DNA from: an uncultured Clostridium sp.
GTDB taxonomy: Bacteria; Bacillota; Clostridia; TANB77; CAG-508
Length of the DNA stretch: 64,000 bases
Direction of reading: 5' to 3'
Assembly: GCA_900555835.1 (NCBI GenBank)
Contig: USMK01000003.1
Coordinates: forward strand, 1 to 64,000
Shown in pieces: positions 17,606 to 26,094 of the stretch; position 1 is the stretch's first letter; each line of letters begins with the position of its first letter. A program made the position numbers and the translations under genes. The notes beneath the pieces were generated by a model. That model was not told the origin of the DNA, did no database searches, and saw only the letters and a list, made by a program, of their open reading frames with translations.

Positions 17606-18853
17606 CTATTCTTCTATTTTGAAGTATTTTTTATATAATTCTCTGGCTGTTTTTGGACAGTCAACTCCTTTTTCATCTGAGTTTTTTACTGGGGCAAATT
17701 CTTCTTCCCTGTTTACTCTTAGTATTGACATATTATCTAATTGTTCAAATGCATCAAATATAAATGCTTCGAATTTGTACGCATTTGGTTCTGTTGCAAT
17801 TACTACATTTCCGTTTTCATCTAAGTGATTTGCTTTTTTGAAGGCTGGATGGTATGGTAATATATTTTTGCTTATATATTCCATTGTTTCTAGTTCAAAT
17901 ATATGTACTATTATATTTGATTCTCCATATTTTAATTCTCCATTTTCGTCTACTGCGTGAGCCATTTCGTCTGATAGTTCTGTATATTCTATTATACTTG
18001 GTTTTCCGTTCTTTTTACAGAATACTCCTACTTTTTCTTCTGGATATTTTTTTACAACTGATTTTGATGCTGATGGATAGCCTTGTTTTATGTACATTCC
18101 AATAAATATTGGATCAAACATTTTTACTAAAACATTGTCTACTCCTCCAACAATTACCCATTTGATACCTTTTTTCTTCATATCTTCAATTATGCCATTT
18201 TTGTACATTGCTATATATACTCCGCCATGTCCGTCTGCGGCTTCTTTTACTAGTCCATTTTCGTCTAATAATATTTTTCCTTCTGTGTCTATCATTGGAT
18301 ATTGTCCTTGTTTGAAGAATGTTATTTTTTCTTGTGGATATCCAAAGTAGTTATTCGCTTTAAAGAAATTCTCTGTTTCTTCGTTGTTTTCCTCACTTGT
18401 CATTATATACCATGGTATTGTTACACCATTTTCCTTTTGTACTTTTTTTAGTGTATCGCATAATATTTCAAATAGTGTTTTATGGCTTTTTAGTCCTAGA
18501 TCAAATGTTCCTTTTGGTCCTTTGTGTCCTAGCCTTGTGCCTTGTCCACCTGCCATTGTTACTGCTGCAATTTTTCCACTTGCGAGTGTTTCGTTTCCTA
18601 TTTTTTCGTATTCTTCTTTTTCTTCTTTACCAAGTTTTTCTTTATCTATATAACCTATTGGTTCTACAAGAGTTTCTTTCTTTTCCTCTGGCTTTTTTAT
18701 ATCCTCATATAATTTTTTTATTTGCTCTAAATCTAATTTTTCTATTTGAGCTAATAGTTTTTCTTGTTTTTCTTTTGGCATTTTATCATAGAACTTTAAT
18801 AGGTGTTCTTGATTGTATTCTTTTAATTTGCCTAGCGCTTGGTTATAGTCCAT
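17606..18853 (-). CDS. UDP-sugar (UTP-glucose-1-phosphate / UDP-GlcNAc) pyrophosphorylase family protein
   Basis: A 415-aa UDPGP-family nucleotidyltransferase. The catalytic loop is AVTMAGGQGTRLGHKGPKG (about residues 96-114), with PWYIMTSEEN, GHGGVYIAM and the VGGVDNVLVK metal/uridine-binding region following. The N-terminal 80 residues are a charged helical extension typical of eukaryotic-like AGX/UAP enzymes. Paired with the phosphohexomutase, it should convert sugar 1-phosphate to UDP-sugar. UDP-GlcNAc versus UDP-Glc specificity is uncertain. Confidence 0.85.
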   Translation of the reverse strand: MDYNQALGKLKEYNQEHLLKFYDKMPKEKQEKLLAQIEKLDLEQIKKLYEDIKKPEEKKETLVEPIGYIDKEKLGKEEKEEYEKIGNETLASGKIAAVTMAGGQGTRLGHKGPKGTFDLGLKSHKTLFEILCDTLKKVQKENGVTIPWYIMTSEENNEETENFFKANNYFGYPQEKITFFKQGQYPMIDTEGKILLDENGLVKEAADGHGGVYIAMYKNGIIEDMKKKGIKWVIVGGVDNVLVKMFDPIFIGMYIKQGYPSASKSVVKKYPEEKVGVFCKKNGKPSIIEYTELSDEMAHAVDENGELKYGESNIIVHIFELETMEYISKNILPYHPAFKKANHLDENGNVVIATEPNAYKFEAFIFDAFEQLDNMSILRVNREEEFAPVKNSDEKGVDCPKTARELYKKYFKIEE

Positions 18854-18930
18854 TTGCTTTCTCCTTCCTATAATTTAAGTTTGCTTATATATTATACCAT
18901 TATAGAAAGTAAGTCAATATTTTATTTTTC

Positions 18931-19419
18931 TTAAATTGCTTCTTTTTTGTTAAAGCCTTCGAAAGATTCCTCTACGGTTCTTTCTCCTGAGGTATTTATG
19001 ATTTTTTCGTGATTTTTTAGTATGTTTTCCATATTATTATTAAATTCCATTACTTCATAGCAATCAATTACATTGACTTCGCCTGTTTTTACTTTGGTTT
19101 CTATTATTTGGTTAGTGTTTTCTATATAGTCTTCTTTTCCTATTATAATTATATTGTTTCCGTTTTCTTGTTCTTGAATTTTATTTTTTATTTCTTTTGG
19201 GCTTGTTTTTTCCCAGCCTATTGTTTGTATTTGTTTTTTATATTCTTCTTTTATATTTGTTCTTTCTAATATTGTATTTATATTATTTAGTAGATTTTCC
19301 TCACTTATTATTGTTACTTTTTCATTTTCTTGTAATTTACCATTTATATATGGCAACATCATTACTGTTAAGTGCCAGTCATTTACGTAAAAGCTACACA
19401 TTTTATTAATTTTTCTCAT
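18931..19419 (-). CDS. Uncharacterised protein
   Basis: Starting at the ATG at 19417-19419, preceded by GAGAGG, this encodes 162 aa with MCSFYVNDWHLTVMMLPYIN near the N terminus. It then alternates charged helices with NNIIIIGKEDYIENTNQII. There is no signal peptide or membrane segment. I do not recognise the family. It is divergently transcribed from spoIIR with about 190 bases between. The longer open frame from 19455 lacks a good ribosome site. Confidence 0.6.
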   Translation of the reverse strand: MRKINKMCSFYVNDWHLTVMMLPYINGKLQENEKVTIISEENLLNNINTILERTNIKEEYKKQIQTIGWEKTSPKEIKNKIQEQENGNNIIIIGKEDYIENTNQIIETKVKTGEVNVIDCYEVMEFNNNMENILKNHEKIINTSGERTVEESFEGFNKKEAI

Positions 19420-19608
19420 TTGTTTACCTCTCTTTCTTTTGGTAAATTTTACCATTTTATTTCAAATGTGTCAATAGTTTTACAAACAAATTACATTTTT
19501 TTCCATTGTGTTACATTCCGTTTCCATATATTTTAATTTTTTGCATATTTTTTTAGTTTTGGTTAATACTTTGAGTAAAGAAAGTTTTTACATTTATGGA
19601 GGTTTTTT

Positions 19609-20275
19609 ATGAGATTGTTTAAAAATATCTTTTTTAGTAATAAATTTAAACATTTTACAATTATTGCTTTTTTACTTTTTGTTTTTGTTATGGTTAATGC
19701 TTGGTCATACGTTTCTGCCGTTTCCTCTAACATTTCTAATAATGTATTCCGTTTGCATGTTATTGCAAATAGTGACTCTGATGAGGACCAATCATTAAAA
19801 TATATTGTTAGAGATGCCATTATAGATTATGTTCGTTCTTCTACTTCTTCTGCCACTTGCAAGAAAGAGTTAATTCAAATGTTGGATTTATATAAAATTA
19901 AAGATGTCGCTTATAATACTGTTCTGGCTAATGGATATTCTTATCCGGTTTCTGTTGAACTTGGTAATTTTGAATTTCCTACTAAAACATATGGGGATAT
20001 TTCACTTCCTTCTGGATTTTATGATGCTCTTCGTGTGAAAATTGGTAGTGCTAGTGGTAAAAACTGGTGGTGTGTAATGTTTCCACCTTTATGTTTTGTA
20101 GATGTTAGTTCACGGTATTGTTCCAGATAGCTCTAAGGAAATTTTACAAGATAATTTGGATTCTGAGGAGTATGCTTTGATTTCTGACGATTCTAATGAG
20201 GTTAAGTTTAAATTTAAAATTGTAGAATTTTTACAAAATATTAGTATGGAGCTTGCAGATTTGCAAAATAAGTAA
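19609..20275 (+). CDS. spoIIR: Stage II sporulation protein R, restored by one CGG +1 shift
   Basis: SpoIIR is secreted from the forespore and triggers SpoIIGA processing of pro-σE. The restored product is 221 aa with an N-terminal membrane/signal helix (about 15-35), FRLHVIANSDSDEDQSLKY, and NWWCVMFPPLCFVDVS, all family hallmarks. Directly after VDVSS an in-frame CGG appears; skipping C gives Gly-Ile-Val-Pro-Asp and a further 54 codons to the TAA at 20273-20275. Unshifted reading ends five codons later. The ATG has an ideal GGAGG site. murA2 follows 75 bases downstream. Confidence 0.88.
20113..20116 (+). other. CGG +1 recoding site in spoIIR
   Basis: Context TCA-C-GGT. With the shift at CGG the residue before Gly is Ser; related proteins may carry His here, so the original insertion could have been the preceding T, with CGG acting as the corrector. 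Confidence 0.8.
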
Positions 20276-20350
20276 AGTATTGTTATTTTAGGGATTTTGT
20301 GTTATATTATTAGTGTAAATTTAAAATTATTTAATTTTGGGGGTAATTTT

Positions 20351-21614
20351 GTGGAGAAATTAGTTGTTACTGGTGGTACTCCTTTAAGGGGCGAGGCTTA
20401 TATTGGCGGAGCTAAAAATGCTGCTGTTGCCATTTTGCCTGCCGCTCTTTTAATTGATGGAGTTTGCACTATTGATAATATTCCTAATATTAGTGATGTT
20501 AGGTTATATATAGATATTTTAAGGTCTTTTGGGGCAAAAGCTGAGTGGACAGGTCCTCATGAGCTTACATTAGACACAACAAATGTGTGTGCTAGTGATA
20601 AGTCTCTTGAACTTACTAGAAAGTTTAGAGCTTCTTATTATGCTTTGGGTTCTTTGCTTGGAAGATGCAAAATGGCGCAAGTAGGTATTCCTGGTCGGTT
20701 GTAATTTAGGAGCGCGTCCTATTGATTTACATATTAAAGGTTTTGAGGCCCTTGGCGCTAATGTTGATGTTTGCCAAGGCAAAATTATTGCAAAAGCAGA
20801 TAATTTAGTTGGTACTTCTATTTACTTAGATATTGCTTCTGTTGGAGCTACTATCAATATTATGCTTGCTGCTGTTTTAGCAGATGGCACTACTATTATT
20901 GATAATGCTGCAAAAGAACCTCATATTGTTGATGTTGCAAACTTTTTAAACACTATGGGCGCTGATATTAGAGGTGCTGGTACTGATATTATCAAAATTC
21001 ATGGTACTAAAAAACTTTGTGGTGGGAAGTCTTATTCTGTTGTTCCTGACCAAATTGAGGCGGGTACTTTTATGCTTGCCGCTGTTGCTACTCGTGGAGA
21101 TATTACTATTAAAAATTGCATTCCAGAGCATTTAGAATCTGTTACTGCAAAAATTCTTGAAATTGGTGGTAATGTAGACATTAGTTCAGGTGACGAAATT
21201 AGAGTTTGGTGTGATAAAAGACCTTCTAAGGCTATTGTAAAAACTTTGCCTCATCCTGGTTTTCCTACTGATTTGCAACCTCAAATGGGTGTAGTTCTAG
21301 CATTAGCTGATGGTACAAGTATTATAAATGAAAGTATTTGGGAATCTCGTTTCCAATATACTGCTGAACTTAATAATATGGGAGCTAAAATAACAGCACA
21401 AGGCAAATCTGCTATTTTTGAAGGTGTTGATGCTTTGTATGGTGCTCCTGTTCATTCTACTGATTTAAGAGCTGGTGCTGCTCTTATTATTGCAGGTTGT
21501 GCAGCTCATGGAAAAACAGAGATTTATAATATTGAACATATTGACAGGGGTTATGAAAAGATTGAAAATAAATTTAGACTTTTGGGTGCTAATATTGAAA
21601 GGGTTTCTTATTAA
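20351..21614 (+). CDS. murA2: Second UDP-GlcNAc 1-carboxyvinyltransferase (MurA2/MurZ), restored by one CGG +1 shift
   Basis: The GTG at 20351 gives a 420-aa enolpyruvyl transferase after one shift. It has GGAKNAAVAILPAAL near the start, VPDQIEAGTFMLAAVATRG and LPHPGFPTDLQPQMG. The first segment (115 codons) ends with IPG; the CGG then yields Gly116 and the catalytic Cys117 (PGGCNLGARPID). The unshifted frame stops one codon after the CGG region, before the Cys can be placed, so no active enzyme forms without shifting. The stop overlaps the next gene's ATG (TAATG). It differs from murA at 4614-5896, so the cell has both paralogues, as many Firmicutes do. Confidence 0.9.
20696..20699 (+). other. 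CGG +1 recoding site in murA2
   Basis: Context GGT-C-GGT; shifting gives Pro-Gly-Gly-Cys, the catalytic loop. Confidence 0.9.
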
Positions 21615-22401
21615 TGTTAAGATTTTGTAGTTTATATAGTGGTAGTACTGGTAATTCTTTCTTTGTACAGAGTGCTTCTACAAATATTTTAGTTGATGCC
21701 GGTGTTAGCGCCAAAAAAATTGTGGAAGCGCTGGAAAGTTTGGATTTTAGTATTGAGAGCATTTCTGGTATTTTAGTTACACATGAACATAGCGACCATA
21801 TAAAAGGGGTTCGGAACTCTTTCTAAAAAGTATAATATCCCTGTTTATACTAATTCTAAAACTTGGTCTGCTATGCCAAATGAAACAGAAAAAATATCTA
21901 AGGATAATATGCGCATTATAAATATTGGAAACAAGTTTAGTATTGGAGATTTAGATATTATTGCATTTCCTATTCCTCATGATGCTGCTTGTCCTTGTGG
22001 TTATAATATTTTTAATTCTGGCAAAAAAATTAGTATTGCAACAGATGTTGGAAATGTTTCAACTCAGGTTATGTCTTATTTAGAAAATAGTGATTTTGCA
22101 TTACTGGAATCTAATTATGACCCTGATATTTTGAAATATTCTTCTTATCCACTTAGATTGAAATATAGAATTGATGGTCCTAATCGGTCATTTGTCTAAT
22201 AGTTCTTGTGGAAGGGTTGTTGCTCATTTAATGGATTCTGGACTTAATAGTGTTATGCTTGGACATTTGAGTAAGGAAAATAATTTTCCTGAACTTGCAT
22301 ATCAAACTGTTGTTAACGAGATTCATTTATTTCATCCTGAGAGCAGTATTGATATTTCTGTTGCAAATAGAGATTGTCCTAGCAAATTTATTGATATTTA
22401 G
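21614..22401 (+). CDS. YycJ/WalJ-like metallo-β-lactamase-fold hydrolase, restored by two CGG +1 shifts
   Basis: The restored product is 261 aa: GSTGNSFFVQ (residues 10-19), the metal motif THEHSDH (56-62), IPHDAACPCGY in the middle, and NGHLSN after the second shift with LGHLSKENN near the end. This is the YycJ/WalJ type, a family of metal-dependent nucleases or hydrolases linked to cell-wall/division control in Firmicutes. CGG occurs after codon 66 (GTT) and after 124 further codons (AAT). The second shift restores His192, a probable metal ligand. Three separate short frames result if no shift happens. Confidence 0.87.
21812..21815 (+). other. First CGG +1 recoding site in the yycJ-like gene
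   Basis: Context GTT-C-GGA; shifting gives HIKGVGTLSKKYNIPVYTN. Confidence 0.88.
22185..22188 (+). other. Second CGG +1 recoding site in the yycJ-like gene
   Basis: Context AAT-C-GGT; shifting gives DGPNGHLSNSSCGR, with the family's Gly-His pair. Confidence 0.88.
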
Positions 22402-22407
22402 AAAAAA

Positions 22408-22436
22408 ACCAGGGACTTAAAACCCTGGCATTTTTA
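22408..22436 (+). terminator. Terminator after the yycJ-like gene
   Basis: CCAGGG and CCCTGG arms around an 8-nt loop, followed by a T-tract. Confidence 0.8.
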
Positions 22437-22481
22437 AAGAATCAAATCTTTTTGGCATTTCTGCCGATCTATAATGGGGGC

Positions 22482-22548
22482 TTGTAGAGGCTGTATTTTA
22501 CAATGATTGCACTAGATGAAAGCTGACGCAATTATTGTGCCTCTACAA
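22482..22548. ncRNA. Candidate structured RNA (long two-part hairpin)
   Basis: Outer arms TTGTAGAGGC (22482-22491) and GCCTCTACAA (22539-22548) pair perfectly. Inner arms CAATGATTGC (22501-22510) and GCAATTATTG (22528-22537) pair with one mismatch, leaving a 17-nt loop and an asymmetric internal loop. It stands out in G+C from the AT-rich gap. Strand and function are unknown. The rest of the gap, 22549-22812, shows no gene. Confidence 0.45.
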
Positions 22549-22812
22549 ATTTAATAACTTGTTTAATTATGTATTGCAGGGCATAATATATGCCTATATA
22601 CAAAAATACATAATACATATAATTAACTTAACTAACTATTCAATTTTATTTAATTTTTATTGGATAATTTTTTTCGATTTACTACTTTTAGAATTTAAGT
22701 AGAAAATATTGATTTTGTTTAAAAAATTTAATCTTTTTATGTCTTTTCACAGTTGCGTTTGAAATAAATTATTTATACGATGGTTTTATTTTACATCACT
22801 TTACAATATTTG

Positions 22813-23352
22813 TCAAGAAAAACTTTTCGACAAAATTCTCCAAATTTCGACAGATGCTATTGTTCCTATTATATCCCCTGTTAATCCTGCAAGTAATACA
22901 TTTCTTGTTTTCTTTATTTTTACAATGCTTGTATATATTGCAATTGTGTATATTGTGGTTTCTGTTGATCCCATTAGTGTTGATGCAATTTTTCCAATTA
23001 AGCTATCTACTCCACAATTTTTCATTATATCCACCGCTATTGCAGTTGATGCACTTCCTGAGATTGGTCTTAACATTGCAAGTGGCATTATTTCTTTGGG
23101 AATTCCTAGTAAATTTGTTGCTGGGCTTATTATATTTATTACCATATCTATTATTCCAGAGCTTCTTAAAGCTCCAATTGCTACAAATAGTCCTACTAAT
23201 GTTGGAAATATTCCTATTACTATTTTTAATCCTTCTTTTGTTCCTTCTATAAATGTATCGAATATGTTTTGTTTTTCTAAAATCCCATTTAGTGTTATTA
23301 TTAATATTATCATTGGTATTGAAGTTATTGATATGTAATGAATTAGTTGCAT
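22813..23352 (-). CDS. spmB: Spore maturation protein SpmB-like
   Basis: The ATG at 23350-23352 overlaps the end of spmA and gives about 179 aa. The protein is hydrophobic, with FPTLVGLFVAIGALRSSG, LAMLRPISGSASTAI and MGSTETTIYTIAIY, matching SpmB/nucleoside-recognition (Gate) membrane proteins. In Bacillus SpmA and SpmB are needed for spore-core dehydration. The overlap with spmA indicates one operon. Confidence 0.85.
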   Translation of the reverse strand: MQLIHYISITSIPMIILIITLNGILEKQNIFDTFIEGTKEGLKIVIGIFPTLVGLFVAIGALRSSGIIDMVINIISPATNLLGIPKEIMPLAMLRPISGSASTAIAVDIMKNCGVDSLIGKIASTLMGSTETTIYTIAIYTSIVKIKKTRNVLLAGLTGDIIGTIASVEIWRILSKSFS

Positions 23353-23939
23353 TTTTTCTTTTTCCTTCCCACTTTTATTATTATTTTCCCCATTGCCACA
23401 GCTGCAATTGCTGCACAAATTGTGGCAACCCATACTGGTAAAATTATTTCACTTGGATTGCTCGAATTTAAGGAATTTCGTATTGCTATTACTGTTGTTG
23501 GTATTATTTGAATTGATGCTGTGTTTATTATAATGAACATTACCATTGAGTCTGATAAAGTATCTTTTTGCCCGTTTTCTTCTTGCATACTTTGCATTGC
23601 TTTTAAACCTAGTGGTGTTGCAGCATTTCCCAGTCCTAGCATATTTGCAATTATATTCATTGATATTTCTTTGTGTATTTTGCTTCCTTTTTTTATTTGT
23701 GGAAATAAGAATTTTATTAGTGGATTTAATAGTTTGCAAATTGTGTTTACTAAACTGCTTTTTATAGCAATTTGCATCATTCCGTTCCAAAAACATAGTG
23801 TTCCAAATAAAGCAATTGTGAGTTCTACTGCATTTTTTGCAGATTCAAATATTGAATTATTTAAATCCTCTATTTTTCCACTAAACATTGCATATATTAT
23901 TGAAATTATTAAAAAAACTGGCCATATTTTGTTTAACAT
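23343..23939 (-). CDS. spmA: Spore maturation protein SpmA-like
   Basis: A 198-aa multi-pass membrane protein of the nucleoside-recognition (Gate) family, starting MLNKIWPVFLIISIIYAMFSG and containing NMLGLGNAATPLGLKAMQ, the typical SpmA motif. It ends in a Lys-rich tail that overlaps the spmB start. A T-rich stretch and a tRNA promoter on the other strand lie upstream. Confidence 0.87.
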   Translation of the reverse strand: MLNKIWPVFLIISIIYAMFSGKIEDLNNSIFESAKNAVELTIALFGTLCFWNGMMQIAIKSSLVNTICKLLNPLIKFLFPQIKKGSKIHKEISMNIIANMLGLGNAATPLGLKAMQSMQEENGQKDTLSDSMVMFIIINTASIQIIPTTVIAIRNSLNSSNPSEIILPVWVATICAAIAAVAMGKIIIKVGRKKKKCN

Positions 23940-24006
23940 ATTTCCTCTTTTCTTTATTTAATTTTATGTTTTTTTCATTTTCTTATGATTAAATTTTGGT
24001 TTTTAA

Positions 24007-24035
24007 TTGACAAATGCTCAGTTTGGTATTATAAT
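24007..24035 (+). promoter_or_regulatory. Promoter of tRNA-Lys
   Basis: TTGACA and TATAAT with a 17-base spacer, 16 bases before the tRNA. Confidence 0.85.
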
Positions 24036-24051
24036 AATTTCATTAGCAAAT

Positions 24052-24127
24052 GCACCATTAGCTCAGCTGGTAGAGCAGCTGACTCTTAATCAGAAGGTCC
24101 GCGGTTCGATCCCGCGATGGTGCACCA
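24052..24127 (+). tRNA. tRNA-Lys (anticodon CUU)
   Basis: Cloverleaf with encoded CCA; the anticodon stem CTGA/TCAG region encloses CTCTTAA, giving CUU, which reads AAG. Confidence 0.95.
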
Positions 24128-24166
24128 AAAAAGTATGTGTATTTAATGTTACACATACTTTTTTTA
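24128..24166 (+). terminator. Terminator after tRNA-Lys
   Basis: AAGTATGTGTA and TACACATACTT arms followed by a run of T. Confidence 0.8.
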
Positions 24167-24251
24167 TTTTGTATTATACCTCCTTTTCATTAACCTCCTG
24201 TAACAGTTTTGTTTTTTTTGCATATTTATTATTAATTGGGAGGTTTTGGGT

Positions 24252-25530
24252 ATGGATATGTTGTCTTTGGGTTCGAGAGGACCTGATGTTGAGTTGTTGC
24301 AGATGGGATTAAATCGAGCGGGATTTAATTCGGGAAAAATTGATGGGATTTTTGGAGATAAAACCTTGACTGCTTTGAAGAATTTTCAGCGTTTTTTTAA
24401 GTTGCCTGTTGATGGCATTGTTGGTCCTCGTACTTGGAATGTTTTGTTTCCTTTTATCAATGGTTATGCTATTTATATTGTAAGTCCTGGGGATACGCTT
24501 TCTTCTATTGCTAAAAATTTTAACACTACTGTTAATAATATTTTAACTGCTAATCCTGATAAGAATTTGTCGGTTATTTATCCTAAACAAATTATTGTTG
24601 TTCCTTTTGGAAATATTGTACCTACTGATATTACTTATACTTCTGAGTTTATGAATATCAATGTTCGTGCTTTAAAAGTTGTTTATCCTTTTATTGAAAC
24701 TGGTTCTATTGGCACAAGTGTACTTGGGGAAGAAATTCCTTATATACGAATTGGTAATGGTCCAAAGGAAGTTTTTTATAATGCTTCAATTCACCGGAAA
24801 TGAGTGGATCACTTCTGTACTTTTAATGAAGTTTGCTGAGGATTATTGTTCTGCAATTCGTTCTAATGGCGTTATTTTCGGTTTTGATGCTAGAAATTTG
24901 TTTAATTCGGTTTCTATTTACATTGTTCCTATGGTTAATCCTGATGGTGTAAATATTTCTGCTGGTGCTTTTAGGGAGGATTCTAGTGCATATCTTAAAG
25001 CTAAACGTATTTCTAGTAATTTTCCTAGTATTCCTTTTCCTTCTGGTTGGAAAGCAAATATAAATGGTGTGGATTTGAATTTGCAGTTTCCGGCTGAGTG
25101 GGAGCGTGCTAAGGAGATTAAGTTTAGACAGGGCTTTAATAAGCCAGCTCCTCGTGATTATGTTGGCCTTCGGTCCTTTGACTGAGCCTGAGGCTTTGGC
25201 TCTTTATGATTTTACTCTTAGTCATAATTTTAGGCTTACTATTTCTTATCATACTCAAGGTAAAGAAATTTATTGGAAATTTTTAAATTATGTTCCAAAT
25301 CAAGCTTTTGAAATTGCTAGTTCTTTTGCTATGGTGAGTGGATATACTGTGGCTGATGTGCCTTATGAGTCTAATTTTGCTGGTTTTAAGGATTGGTTTA
25401 TTCAAAATTATAATCGTCCTCGGTTATACTATTGAGGCTGGACTTCGGTGTTAATCCTTTGCCTATTTCCCAGTTTAATCAAATTTATGCTGATAATATT
25501 GGTATTTTGGTACTTGGAGCAGTTCTGTAA
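24252..25530 (+). CDS. LysM/peptidoglycan-binding M14 zinc peptidase, restored by four CGG +1 shifts
   Basis: The restored 424-aa protein has an N-terminal peptidoglycan-binding domain (SLGSRGPDVELLQMGLNRAG), a LysM domain (YIVSPGDTLSSIAKNFN) and an M14 peptidase domain. This is the layout of γ-D-glutamyl-L-diamino-acid endopeptidases acting on spore or cell-wall peptides. Zinc ligands are His181 and Glu184 (HGNE, broken by the first CGG) and His333 (ISYHTQGK); the catalytic Glu394 (TIEAG) lies in an 8-codon piece between the third and fourth CGG. Segments are 181, 125, 83, 8 and 28 codons. All four shifts are required for a full enzyme. ATG with GGGAGG chosen over a TTG two codons upstream. 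Confidence 0.88.
24795..24798 (+). other. CGG +1 site 1 in the M14 peptidase gene
   Basis: Context CAC-C-GGA; the shift joins the zinc His to Gly-Asn-Glu. Confidence 0.9.
25171..25174 (+). other. CGG +1 site 2 in the M14 peptidase gene
   Basis: Context CTT-C-GGT; shifting gives DYVGLGPLTEPEALAL. Confidence 0.9.
25421..25424 (+). other. CGG +1 site 3 in the M14 peptidase gene
   Basis: Context CCT-C-GGT; shifting gives NRPGYTIEAGL with the catalytic Glu. Confidence 0.9.
25446..25449 (+). other. CGG +1 site 4 in the M14 peptidase gene
   Basis: Context CTT-C-GGT, only eight codons after site 3; shifting gives GLGVNPLPISQFNQIY to the stop. Confidence 0.88.
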
Positions 25531-25551
25531 TTTGATTAGTACAATTAAATA

Positions 25552-25595
25552 AAAATGAGATTTAAGTTAAATTTATTACTTAAATCTCATTTTTA
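25552..25595. terminator. Convergent terminator after the M14 peptidase
   Basis: Arms of about 16 bases (AAATGAGATTTAAGT with its complement) close a short loop, followed by T-rich sequence; it serves both convergent genes. Confidence 0.8.
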
Positions 25596-25616
25596 TTTTC
25601 ATCTTTTTTCTATATA

Positions 25617-26093
25617 TTATCTTTTATTTATTATGTCACATTTTATTTTGTTTATTGAATTTTTTACATATTGTGTTGCTTTTTTATCATAAATATATTT
25701 TCCATTTACTTTTCTAACTACATCTCCAATTTTTACATTTTCAGGTAAGTCTTTTTCAAATGCAATATATTTACGTTCGTGTTTGTTTATATATTGTGCA
25801 ACTTTATATCTGTGATATTCATTATCATTTTCGTATTTATTTGTTACAAGATATATCTCTCCATTGCTTAAATCTGATAATTCTTTTTTAAAGTAATTTT
25901 GTAAAAATTCTGATTCTTTTCTATAAAGTTCTAAGTCTTCTTCTTGGGTTAATTTTATTTCTTCTATTTTTTCTGTTTTTATTTCATTTTTTTCATTAAA
26001 ATTATCTAATGTTTCACTTAATTCTTTTAAAAAATTTTTTATGAAATTATTTTTGGGTATTTTTTCTGTTATCTTATTTAAATCTAATTCCAA
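25617..26093 (-). CDS. Uncharacterised protein with DUF3006-like C-terminal part
   Basis: A 158-aa acidic/lysine-rich protein. The first 80 residues are helical and charged; the last part, IAFEKDLPENVKIGDVVRKV, resembles the DPxDVKEGDV pattern of DUF3006 domains. It follows the endonuclease gene at once (a one-base gap), so it is probably co-expressed and may bind or regulate the nuclease; this is inference. No signal peptide. Confidence 0.45.
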   Translation of the reverse strand: MELDLNKITEKIPKNNFIKNFLKELSETLDNFNEKNEIKTEKIEEIKLTQEEDLELYRKESEFLQNYFKKELSDLSNGEIYLVTNKYENDNEYHRYKVAQYINKHERKYIAFEKDLPENVKIGDVVRKVNGKYIYDKKATQYVKNSINKIKCDIINKR

Positions 26094-26094
26094 A

